Source of the DNA: Planctomycetota bacterium | Lineage (GTDB): Bacteria > Planctomycetota > Brocadiia > JAJRTI01 | NCBI GenBank assembly: GCA_024278415.1 | Contig: JAJRTI010000142.1 | Span: 1 to 13,721 of the forward strand | DNA: 13,721 bases | Direction: 5' to 3' | Shown: positions 7,205 to 13,721 of the stretch, one piece after another | Numbering within the stretch: the first letter of the stretch is position 1 | How the letters are laid out: each line of letters opens with the position of its first letter | Position numbers and translations under genes: made by a program | The notes under the pieces: model-generated | Told to the model about the DNA's origin: nothing | What the model saw: the letters and a program-made list of their open reading frames with translations, nothing else | The model's database searches: none

Positions 7205-7220
7205 CGAGCGACGCCGCTCG
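7205..7220. repeat. Small hairpin next to the palindromic repeat
   Basis: CGAGCG (7205-7210) pairs with CGCTCG (7215-7220) across a 4-nt loop, directly abutting the larger element. It may be part of the same mobile repeat or just GC-rich chance pairing. Confidence 0.35.
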
Positions 7221-7329
7221 CCTATTGCGACCCTATACACATGGCAAGCGTGAGAACTCGCCGACCACACCCGCCTTCGGATGAGAACGTTGCACACTCT
7301 GGGAAAACTCATGGAGGCCACGACACAGC

Positions 7330-7358
7330 TTGAACACGCCGGCGCGGTGCAGTACAAT
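7330..7358 (+). promoter_or_regulatory. Sigma70-like promoter for the SPOR/TMTC operon
   Basis: TTGAAC (7330-7335), a 17-nt spacer, and TACAAT (7353-7358) form a good match to the sigma70 consensus. The predicted transcription start falls at about 7365, which is the A of the first ATG, so the transcript may be leaderless. Confidence 0.55.
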
Positions 7359-7364
7359 CACGCC

Positions 7365-8108
7365 ATGCGCCAATCGCTTCAACATCACGCCATTCTGCGG
7401 TTTGCCCCCCTCCTCTTTGCGGCAGCCCTTCCGTCGTGCAGGACGACGCCCGTGTCTTCCCCCGGGCCTGCGCCGCGCGTGATGCCGGAGCAATTCGATG
7501 CGGCTGAGTCTCAGTTCCTCATGGGCGACTATGCGGAGGCTGAGAAGCTTTTCGGAGCCCTCGTGGACGCGCTTCCCGACGGGGAGGCCAAGGCTCGCGC
7601 AAGGTACTGGCGCGGCGTGTGCCGGCTCAAACAGGACATGCCGCGCGTGGCGCGCCGCGATTTTGCCGATTGCTTGAGCGCGTCGCAGGATGAGGAGTTG
7701 CTCTCGCTCGCGAAGGAGGGCATGGCCGACTGCGAGCGAAAGCTGGGCCGCATGGCCGAAGCCGCGAAGCTGTACGACTCGCTCGCGTCCTCACTGCCGT
7801 CCAGCCCTCGAAAGGCGAGCCTCCTCCAACGCCGAGACGCGTGCAAGGCCGGCGGCCGGCCGCGGCCGACTGCCGGCGCTCAGGGGGCCTTCGTCGTGCA
7901 ACTCGGCGTGTTCTCGGAGCGTAAGCGCGCGGACGCCCTGGCCTCGTCGGTGCGCAGCAAGGGCTACACGTGCAGCGTGGAGCGGCGCCGCATCGCGGGG
8001 CGGCTGCTCTATCGCGTGCGTTCCGGCCCGTTCCGAACAGAGGCGGAGGCCAAACGCCGCGTGGACGCGATGAAGCGCGCGGGATTCGAGGCCATCGTTG
8101 TCCCATGA
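7365..8108 (+). CDS. SPOR-domain lipoprotein with TPR-like repeats
   Basis: The 247-aa protein begins with a lipoprotein signal: a short positive N-region, a hydrophobic stretch (about 9-22), and a lipobox-like LPSC with Cys25 as the likely lipidated residue. Residues about 45-165 are alpha-helical with TPR-like pairs (FLMGDYAEAEKLFGALV; RMAEAAKLYDSLASSLP). Residues about 175-247 are a SPOR domain (FVVQLGVFSERKRADALA ... YRVRSGPFRTEAEAKRRV), which in characterised proteins binds septal peptidoglycan lacking stem peptides. It probably sits in the periplasm on a membrane anchor. The ATG has no Shine-Dalgarno sequence, consistent with the leaderless promoter prediction. It is the first gene of a four-gene operon with three membrane TPR proteins. 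Confidence 0.82.
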   Translation: MRQSLQHHAILRFAPLLFAAALPSCRTTPVSSPGPAPRVMPEQFDAAESQFLMGDYAEAEKLFGALVDALPDGEAKARARYWRGVCRLKQDMPRVARRDFADCLSASQDEELLSLAKEGMADCERKLGRMAEAAKLYDSLASSLPSSPRKASLLQRRDACKAGGRPRPTAGAQGAFVVQLGVFSERKRADALASSVRSKGYTCSVERRRIAGRLLYRVRSGPFRTEAEAKRRVDAMKRAGFEAIVVP

Positions 8109-8118
8109 CCCACTGCCC

Positions 8119-10002
8119 ATGGATGCGAGCCGCGGCCACGTCTTGCCTGCATGCCTCGCGGTCGCGGTGGCCGTGCTCGCGCTGGGACACGTGGTGTGCA
8201 ACGACTTCACTTGGGACGACGCGCAGTACGCGCTGCACAACCCTGCGATACGCTCGCTAGGCAATGTGCCGCGGTTCTTCGGCTTGGGCTACTGGGCGCG
8301 TGAGGGCAAGACCTCGCTACGGTCCTATCGGCCTCTACGCGAGACGTCCCTCGCGGTCGACCATGCGCTCTGGGGTGCGCTGCCAGCGGGCTACCACCTG
8401 ACGTCTCTGCTGAGCCATGCGCTTCTCGTGCTCTGCGTGTACGCCTTCGCCGTACGCATCGTGCGCAGCCGGACCGGTGCGCTTTTCGCGGCCCTCCTCT
8501 TCGCGGTGCACCCCTCCCGCGTCGAGGTGCTTGCCACGGTGGAGAACCGCGCGGAGATCTTCGCGGCCGGCTTTGTCATCATGGCTTTTCTCTGCTGGTG
8601 GGCCGCGTCGGAGCGAAGCGGCGCAGGCAAGTCCGTAGCTTTGGGCGCTGCGGCCTTAGCATTCATGCTCGCGCTCATGTCCAAGACGATCGCGGTCGCG
8701 TTGCCCATCGCGATGGCCGCGGCGCTTCTCATGCTTCCCCGGCGCGCAGACCGGGGCGCGGCCCTCGCGGCTCTCTGCGCACTCGCGGCCATTGGAGCGG
8801 CCTTCGTCGCGGCCACGATGGCGTTAGTCACGCCGGAGCCGGCCACGGCCAATCCGCTCGCCGAACTATCCGCAGCTTGGTCGCCGGCGCTTGTTGTCAA
8901 GACCTTGGCCTGGTATGTGAAGATGGCGCTGGCGCCGGTCCACATGATTGCGGACGCGCGGCTCGCCGCGCCCTCCGCGCCACTGGCGAAATGGTACGCG
9001 CTCGCGGCCCTGCTTGTGGCGGCGATTGCGCTGTGGCTTGGCCTCGCTCGGCTCCGGCGAGGCGCCGCCAGTTTCGGCCTGGCGTGGTCGCTCGCGTTCC
9101 TCCTGCCGGTGCTGAACTTTCCGCTCATCGCCGGCCGCCCTCTGGCCGAGCAGCGGCTCTATCTTCCGCTCGCGGGTCTTGGGCTTTGCGCCGCGGCCCT
9201 CCTTCGGACCCGCGCCCGGCGCTCGCTGGCGCTGTTGGGGCTCTTGGCGTTTGCGGCCCTTGCGTGCGGCCGCACCTTTGTTTGGCGAGACAACATGCCG
9301 CTCTGGGTTCAGACCGTTCGCGTCGCACCGGGCAACTCTCGCGCACGGCACAACTTGGGCATGCAGTACATCAAGCACCGTCTCTACGCCCAGGCCGTGG
9401 CACAGCTTCGCATCGCCAGCGAAGAGGATCCCGGCGCCATCGACACGATCCGCGCGCTTGCCCAGGCGCATCGTCTCAACGGCCGGCCTGGCCTGGCGTA
9501 CCAGATCCTCGCGCGCGCGGCCGCCGCGCATCCGGATCAGGTGGACCTGCGCCTCGACATGGCCGACATCGACGTGGCCCGGGGCCACTGGGACGATGCC
9601 AAGCGCATCTGCCGCGAGGCGACGCAGATCCCTTCCGGCCGCGCGCACGCGTATGAGCGCCTGGCCGCGGTGCACGTGAAGCTCCGAGACCTCGAGGGTG
9701 CCGAACGGGTGCTGAAGCATGGAATCCAGGCAGCTCCGACGGCCGCCAACCTTTGGCTTCGGCTGAGCGACGTGTACCTCGGCATGCGGCGGCCCGGGGA
9801 CGCTCTCGATTCCGCACGACGGGCGGCGGCGCTGGCCCCTCGGAGCAGCGCCGCACACATCCGCATGGCGGCCGCGTGCATGGGCCTTGGCCGCCCCAAG
9901 GAGGCCGAGGCCTCGCTCAGCCGCGCGCTCCAACTCGATCCGGAAAACGCCCAGGCGCGGCGCATGCTCGGCTTGCTCGGCCGACGCGGAGGTGGGCAGT
10001 GA
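8119..10002 (+). CDS. TMTC-like polytopic membrane protein with C-terminal TPRs, paralog 1
   Basis: The 627-aa protein has about ten hydrophobic segments (to about residue 395) and then TPR repeats (about 405-627). Its landmarks follow the TMTC / GT-C glycosyltransferase pattern: an acidic pair after the first membrane segment (W32-D33-D34), SYRPL (69-73), an LLSHALL helix, H131-P132 followed by VENRAEIFAA, and RPLAEQRLYLPL (340-351). Eukaryotic TMTC proteins are O-mannosyltransferases using dolichyl-phosphate mannose; bacterial homologs are mostly uncharacterised, so a lipid-linked sugar transferase role is inference. ATG 8119 gives a 10-nt gap after the SPOR gene. An in-frame TTG at 8098 has GAGG 6 nt upstream and would overlap by 11 nt; it is a real alternative. 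It overlaps paralog 2 by GTGA. Confidence 0.8.
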   Translation: MDASRGHVLPACLAVAVAVLALGHVVCNDFTWDDAQYALHNPAIRSLGNVPRFFGLGYWAREGKTSLRSYRPLRETSLAVDHALWGALPAGYHLTSLLSHALLVLCVYAFAVRIVRSRTGALFAALLFAVHPSRVEVLATVENRAEIFAAGFVIMAFLCWWAASERSGAGKSVALGAAALAFMLALMSKTIAVALPIAMAAALLMLPRRADRGAALAALCALAAIGAAFVAATMALVTPEPATANPLAELSAAWSPALVVKTLAWYVKMALAPVHMIADARLAAPSAPLAKWYALAALLVAAIALWLGLARLRRGAASFGLAWSLAFLLPVLNFPLIAGRPLAEQRLYLPLAGLGLCAAALLRTRARRSLALLGLLAFAALACGRTFVWRDNMPLWVQTVRVAPGNSRARHNLGMQYIKHRLYAQAVAQLRIASEEDPGAIDTIRALAQAHRLNGRPGLAYQILARAAAAHPDQVDLRLDMADIDVARGHWDDAKRICREATQIPSGRAHAYERLAAVHVKLRDLEGAERVLKHGIQAAPTAANLWLRLSDVYLGMRRPGDALDSARRAAALAPRSSAAHIRMAAACMGLGRPKEAEASLSRALQLDPENAQARRMLGLLGRRGGGQ

Positions 10003-11960
10003 AACGCCGCTTCCTCATCTTGCTGCCCCTTGCGCTCGCGGCGCTTCCGTTCGTGCACAGCCTCGCCGGCTTCGACCTCGTGTGGGAAGATCCCAGCTAC
10101 ATCATCAAGAACAAGGCCATCCACTCGCTCCGAAACATCCCGCGCTTCTTCGGCTTGCGCTACTGGAATGAGGCCCTCCCCACGCCGACGCGATCGTATC
10201 GCCCCTTGCGCGAAGTCGTGTTGGCCGCGGACTACGCCCTGTGGGGCCGGCGCGTGGCGGGCTACCGCCTCACGTCGATCCTCCTCCACATGCTCGCTAC
10301 GGCATGCGCGTATCTCTTCTTGCGCGCATGGCTGGGCAGGGGCGGCCTGGCGCCGGCCCTCCTCGGGGCTTGCGTCTTCGCGTTGCACCCATCCCGCGTC
10401 GAGACGGTCGTGTACGTGAAGAACAAGGCGGAGATCATGGCGGCGATCTTCGTGTTGCTTGCCGCGCGCAGTTGGCTACTTCCGGCCCGCTCTGGCCGGC
10501 CAGGGCTCCAGCAGGCCGCGGCGCTGGGGTTGCTCGTGCTCGCGCTGCTGTCGAAGGCCACGGCGATTGCGCTGCCCTTTGCGCTGCTCGCTGCGGCCTT
10601 CTGCCGCCGTGACCCCACTCAGCGACGCCGCGACTGGGTGAGCTTGGCGCCCATGTTCCTCGCGGCCGCGATCTGTGTGTACGCGAACGCTCGGTTCATC
10701 GACAAACCCGTTTTCAAACCCGGCGAACTTGGCCGGCTGGGCCTCGAATGGCGCCCCGCGCTGGTGGCCAAGACGTGGCACAGCTACCTCAGCATGGCGC
10801 TCCTGCCCGTGCGCCTCCGCGCGGACCGGCATCTTCCTCCTCCCGCCGGATCACCGTGGCAGGGGGCCGCGATCTTGTGCCTCTGGATCGCGGCGGGCCT
10901 CGTGTTGGCGTGGCGGGGGCCGCGGTCGGCTCCCACCGTCACGCTGGGCATCGCGTGGTTCGTGGCGTTCCTTGGGCCGGTGCTCAACATTCTGTTGATC
11001 GAGGGCCGGCCCTTGGCGGAACAGCGCCTCTACCTGCCCTTGGCCGGCTTGGCGCTCTGCGCCGCGGCCGCCGCGCGCCGGCGTAGCGCCAGACGTCTCA
11101 TCCCTGTCGCGCTGCTCGCATTCGCGGCGCTGTCGTGCCAGCGCGTGTTTGCGTGGCAGGACAGCCGTTCCCTCTGGTTCGACAACGTGCTGAAGGCGCC
11201 CGGCAAGACCAAGAGCCGGAACAATCTGGGCCGCTACTATGGCCAGTCCAAACGCTACACGCTGGCAGCCGCCCAATTCCGGAAGGCGCTCGCGATCAAC
11301 CCGCGGTTCGGCGACGCGCTCTACAACATGGCCGCGGTTTGCCAGAAACGCGGCGACCTCACCCAGGCCGTTGTGTGGTACAGCCGGCTCCTCACGCTCG
11401 ACCCCAGCCGCGACGATGCGTGGCTGCAGGTGGGCGGCATCTTCTGGCGCAAGAAGGAATACGAACTCGCCGAGAAGGCGTTTCGTTCGCTCCTGGAGCG
11501 CAAGCCGCACCATGCCATGGCGCTTCGCGACCTCGCCGGCGTGTATCGCGCGCAGGGGCGATACGGCATGGCCGAAGGCACGGTGCGCAAGGCGCTCGCG
11601 CTGGAGCCGCGCAGCACGGAGCTGCACGTGGTGCTCGGCGAGACGCTCGACCTGCTCGGGCGCCACGACGAGGCCACCGCGTGGTACCGCCGGGCCATCG
11701 AACTCGACGACCCCGACCGCTCCGTGTACGTGAGAATGGGCAAGGTGCTCTACACCAACCACCGCTACGATGCGGCAAAACTGGCCTGGCGCAAGCTGCT
11801 CGACCGCAACCCGCAGGACTGGGAGGCCCACCTGGGGCTTGGGCTCATCGCCATGAAGCAACGCGACCGCGCCGCGTTCGACGCGTCCGTGAAGCGTCTG
11901 CAAGCCCTTCGCCCGCGAGTCGCCCGCCAGCTTGCCGAAACATGGGAGGCCCAGCCATGA
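9999..11960 (+). CDS. TMTC-like polytopic membrane protein with C-terminal TPRs, paralog 2
   Basis: The 653-aa protein has the same architecture as paralog 1: first membrane segment at about 5-23, then W29-E30-D31, IHSLRNIPRFFGLRYW, SYRPL, H130-P131 with VKNKAEIMAA, and RPLAEQRLYLPL from 337, all within a multi-pass region to about 390. Six or so canonical TPRs follow (about 404-653), for example RYTLAAAQFRKALAINP and KEYELAEKAFRSLLERKP. The GTG start overlaps the previous stop as GTGA and has GGAGGTGG 6 nt upstream. The first acid of the acidic pair is Glu instead of the Asp found in paralogs 1 and 3. Paralogs 1 and 2 are the closest pair (shared SLxNxPRFFGLxYW). Probable GT-C-type glycosyltransferase; donor and acceptor are unknown. 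Confidence 0.8.
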   Translation: MKRRFLILLPLALAALPFVHSLAGFDLVWEDPSYIIKNKAIHSLRNIPRFFGLRYWNEALPTPTRSYRPLREVVLAADYALWGRRVAGYRLTSILLHMLATACAYLFLRAWLGRGGLAPALLGACVFALHPSRVETVVYVKNKAEIMAAIFVLLAARSWLLPARSGRPGLQQAAALGLLVLALLSKATAIALPFALLAAAFCRRDPTQRRRDWVSLAPMFLAAAICVYANARFIDKPVFKPGELGRLGLEWRPALVAKTWHSYLSMALLPVRLRADRHLPPPAGSPWQGAAILCLWIAAGLVLAWRGPRSAPTVTLGIAWFVAFLGPVLNILLIEGRPLAEQRLYLPLAGLALCAAAAARRRSARRLIPVALLAFAALSCQRVFAWQDSRSLWFDNVLKAPGKTKSRNNLGRYYGQSKRYTLAAAQFRKALAINPRFGDALYNMAAVCQKRGDLTQAVVWYSRLLTLDPSRDDAWLQVGGIFWRKKEYELAEKAFRSLLERKPHHAMALRDLAGVYRAQGRYGMAEGTVRKALALEPRSTELHVVLGETLDLLGRHDEATAWYRRAIELDDPDRSVYVRMGKVLYTNHRYDAAKLAWRKLLDRNPQDWEAHLGLGLIAMKQRDRAAFDASVKRLQALRPRVARQLAETWEAQP

Positions 11961-13471
11961 AGCGCTTAGGCCTTGGCCTGGTCGTGTGGGTTGTGACGCT
12001 CTCGCTCTACCTGCACACGCGCACGTTCGGCTTCGTGTGGGACGACCGCGCGCTTATTCTGGAGAGCCCCGTGCTCACGGGCGAGACTCCGGCGTGGGCC
12101 GTGTTCACTCCCGGCTTCTGGCGCCATCAAGACCTCTCCCAGGGCGATGCGTATCGGCCGCTGGTGAAGCTCAGCTATCTGGTGAGCCGCTGGGTCTCGC
12201 CAGGCCCGGCGTCTTTCCATTGCCACAATGCGCTGCTCCATTCAACGAACGCGCTGCTGCTGTATGGCTTCCTGCTTGCGCTCGGCGCGGGCGCGGGGCC
12301 GGCCGCGCTCGTGGCCTTGTTCGCGGCGTGCCATCCCATCCAGAGCGAGAGCGTGGCGTGGGTGAAAAACCGGGCGGAGTTGCTCGCGGCATGTGCAGGG
12401 CTCGTCGCGCTGCTCGCCTTGGCGTACGCGCGGCGGGGCCGCGCGGCCGGCGTAGCGGGCGGGATCGTCTCCGTGGTCGCGTTCGCCGCGGCTCTGCTCT
12501 GCAAGACGACCGCGATCGTCTACCTGCCGTTGCTCTGCCTCGCGGCGTGGCAGTTCGGCCGCGGCAAGCGTTGGGGGTACGTGGCCGGAGCGTATGCGCT
12601 TGTCGCGGCGGGGTATCTCCTCCTGCGCAACGGGCTCGGCGGAGCATCCTCATCGGCCAGCGCATTGGCCGTGCTGGCGCGGCTCACGCCCTACCTCAGG
12701 CTATTCTTCTGGCCGGTGGGCCTGTCGGCCCACCATCCATTCCAGCCCACCGCGTTGTTAGCTGTCGCCGCGGTGGGCGGCATCGCTGGGCTCGCGCTCG
12801 TCGCGGGCCGCAGCCGCTGGCGATGGAGTGCGCTGATAGCCGCGGCAGTCCTCCTTGCGCCGGCGTTGTTGGGCGGGCTCGCACTGCGCCCCATAGCAGA
12901 GCAACGCGCGTACGCGGCGGCATGGGCCGGCGCGGCCGTCCTTCTGCCCGCACTCGCGCGCTCCCTGCGCGTGCGCTGGCTTCTTGCGCTTGCCATCATC
13001 GTCATGGCCTCCCTCACCATCCACCGCGCCTTCGCCTGGCGCAGCGACGCCACGCTCTGGCGCGACACGATCCGCCAGAGCGGCCTGGCCCCGCGCGCAT
13101 TGACCAACCTCGGCCTCACGTGGAAGCAACAGGGCCGCCTGCGCCCGGCGCTGTGGGCGTTCGGCCAAGCGTCGAAGTTGGATCCGCATGACGTGAACCC
13201 CTTGTACAACGCCGGGCCATGCTGGCTGGCGCTGCGGGACTGGGACAAGGCCGCGGCCGCGTTCGGCCGCGTCGTCGCGTTGGAGCCGGACAAGCCTCAC
13301 GCGGCAGCATGGGCCGGGCTGGCTTTTGCGCAGGCACACCGGGGCAACCTTCCGCGCGCGGAAAAGGCGATTCAGCGGGCCAAAGCCGCGGCGTTCGGCA
13401 AGACACCCCAACAGCGACTCCTCCTGCACGAGGTGCAGCGCATCATCGATGAGAAACGCCGGGGCCGTTGA
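11957..13471 (+). CDS. TMTC-like polytopic membrane protein with short TPR tail, paralog 3
   Basis: The 504-aa protein is the shortest of the three. It keeps W28-D29-D30 after the first membrane segment, AYRPL (65-69), the HNALLHSTNALLL helix, H126-P127 with VKNRAELLAA, and RPIAEQRAYAAAW from 311, where the LYLPL of the other two is lost. The membrane region runs to about 365, and only about three TPRs follow (about 378-490). The ATG overlaps the paralog 2 stop as ATGA, with GGAGG at 11945-11949, 7 nt upstream, so translational coupling is likely. It is convergent with the ruvC remnant, whose stop lies 10 bp away. Same inferred role as its paralogs, with greater divergence. Confidence 0.8.
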   Translation: MKRLGLGLVVWVVTLSLYLHTRTFGFVWDDRALILESPVLTGETPAWAVFTPGFWRHQDLSQGDAYRPLVKLSYLVSRWVSPGPASFHCHNALLHSTNALLLYGFLLALGAGAGPAALVALFAACHPIQSESVAWVKNRAELLAACAGLVALLALAYARRGRAAGVAGGIVSVVAFAAALLCKTTAIVYLPLLCLAAWQFGRGKRWGYVAGAYALVAAGYLLLRNGLGGASSSASALAVLARLTPYLRLFFWPVGLSAHHPFQPTALLAVAAVGGIAGLALVAGRSRWRWSALIAAAVLLAPALLGGLALRPIAEQRAYAAAWAGAAVLLPALARSLRVRWLLALAIIVMASLTIHRAFAWRSDATLWRDTIRQSGLAPRALTNLGLTWKQQGRLRPALWAFGQASKLDPHDVNPLYNAGPCWLALRDWDKAAAAFGRVVALEPDKPHAAAWAGLAFAQAHRGNLPRAEKAIQRAKAAAFGKTPQQRLLLHEVQRIIDEKRRGR

Positions 13472-13480
13472 CCGCCCCCC

Positions 13481-13721
13481 CTACCAGCCCCGCTTCAGCA
13501 ATTCTTCGATGCCGCCGCCTTGGGGCCCATCCTTTTGCCGGTGGCAGTGGCAGATGGCGAGCGCGAGCGCGTCCGCGGCGTCGGCCGGCGACGGCGGCTA
13601 GGCCAGGCCGAGGATGACCTTCACCATCTCCTGCACTTGCGTCTTGTGCGCGGCCCCATTGCCGACCACGGCCTTCTTCACCACCGTGGGCGCGTACTCG
13701 GCGACTTGCACGCCGGACTGA
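13481..13721 (-). pseudogene. ruvC: ruvC C-terminal part, interrupted by an in-frame amber codon
   Basis: The minus-strand frame from 13720 reads as the C-terminal 80 codons of RuvC, the Holliday-junction endonuclease: [28 protein letters not shown], then ILGLA, a TAG at 13600-13598, then PPSPADAADALALAICHCH, ending RGW at the TAG in 13483-13481. The normal family text around the break is LPEPPxPxDAADALA, so a GAG-to-TAG change is the simplest explanation. The stop lies just before the DAAD motif, which holds the last two catalytic aspartates (Asp138 and Asp141 in E. coli), so the truncated protein should be inactive. The 5' part is outside the window. This could be a real nonsense mutation or a sequencing/assembly error near a contig end. 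Confidence 0.8.

Larger units (their letters stand above)
7016..7364. other. Intergenic region with repeat and promoter
   Basis: About 350 bp without a gene. From 7016 to 7142 I recognise nothing. A palindromic repeat occupies 7143-7204, a small hairpin 7205-7220, and a promoter candidate 7330-7358. This region separates the dsr/UroD block from the envelope operon. Confidence 0.6.

Noticed and set aside
8119..13471. Eukaryotic contamination because of the TMTC-like genes
   Set aside because: The genes form a bacterial-style operon with 4-nt overlaps, Shine-Dalgarno sequences and no introns, and the TMTC-like family occurs in bacteria.
13481..13721. Genome-wide reassignment of TAG to a sense codon
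   Set aside because: dsrB, dsrD and dsrN end at TAG with normal family lengths, so TAG acts as a stop here.
1..13721. CRISPR arrays, tRNA or rRNA genes, insertion sequences with transposase
   Set aside because: I saw no regularly spaced direct repeats, no tRNA or rRNA signatures and no transposase reading frame in the window.

Overview
The window is GC-rich chromosomal DNA from an uncultured-type, probably Gram-negative bacterium. Its centre is a compact dissimilatory sulfite reductase cluster, dsrA-dsrB-dsrD-dsrN. DsrD and the Desulfo-type DsrA/DsrB cysteine pattern point to sulfite reduction rather than sulfur oxidation. The neighbours (DUF362 protein, xylose-isomerase-like TIM barrel, non-HemE UroD-family protein, tandem TMTC-like membrane TPR proteins) are not those of a textbook Desulfovibrio. 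They are more reminiscent of Planctomycetota, Hydrogenedentota or similar metagenome-derived lineages. That phylum guess is inference only; no 16S rRNA or other phylogenetic marker is present apart from a ruvC fragment.

Layout. (1) 1-1190, minus strand: a two-gene unit, a sugar phosphate isomerase/epimerase-like protein followed by a DUF362 protein that runs off the left edge and has no ATG/GTG/TTG start where one is needed. A sigma70-like promoter lies at 1246-1274. (2) 1191-1725: a divergent intergenic region with opposing sigma70-like promoters and several small hairpins. (3) 1726-5811, plus strand: dsrA, dsrB, dsrD, dsrN. DsrAB is the siroheme/[4Fe-4S] sulfite reductase, DsrD its small winged-helix activator, and DsrN the predicted siroheme amidase. 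dsrD is bracketed by two strong hairpins. (4) 5903-7015: a UroD/MtaA-fold protein of unknown substrate. (5) 7016-7364: non-coding, with a 23-bp-stem palindromic repeat and a promoter abutting the next ATG. (6) 7365-13471: a tightly coupled four-gene operon of a SPOR-domain lipoprotein and three tandem, diverged TMTC-like polytopic membrane proteins with C-terminal TPRs, probably GT-C-type glycosyltransferases. Junctions are a 10-nt gap (or a TTG-start overlap) and then 4-nt GTGA and ATGA overlaps. (7) 13481-13721, minus strand: the C-terminal end of ruvC, interrupted by an in-frame amber codon just before the last two catalytic aspartates.

How the genes work together: dsrABDN forms the terminal sulfite reductase with its cofactor-modifying enzyme. 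dsrC, dsrMKJOP, sat and aprAB are not in the window, so a complete sulfate-reduction pathway cannot be claimed. The SPOR/TMTC operon looks like a separate cell-envelope glycosylation module. The least explained parts are that operon, the hairpins around dsrD, the apparent CTG start, and the broken ruvC.
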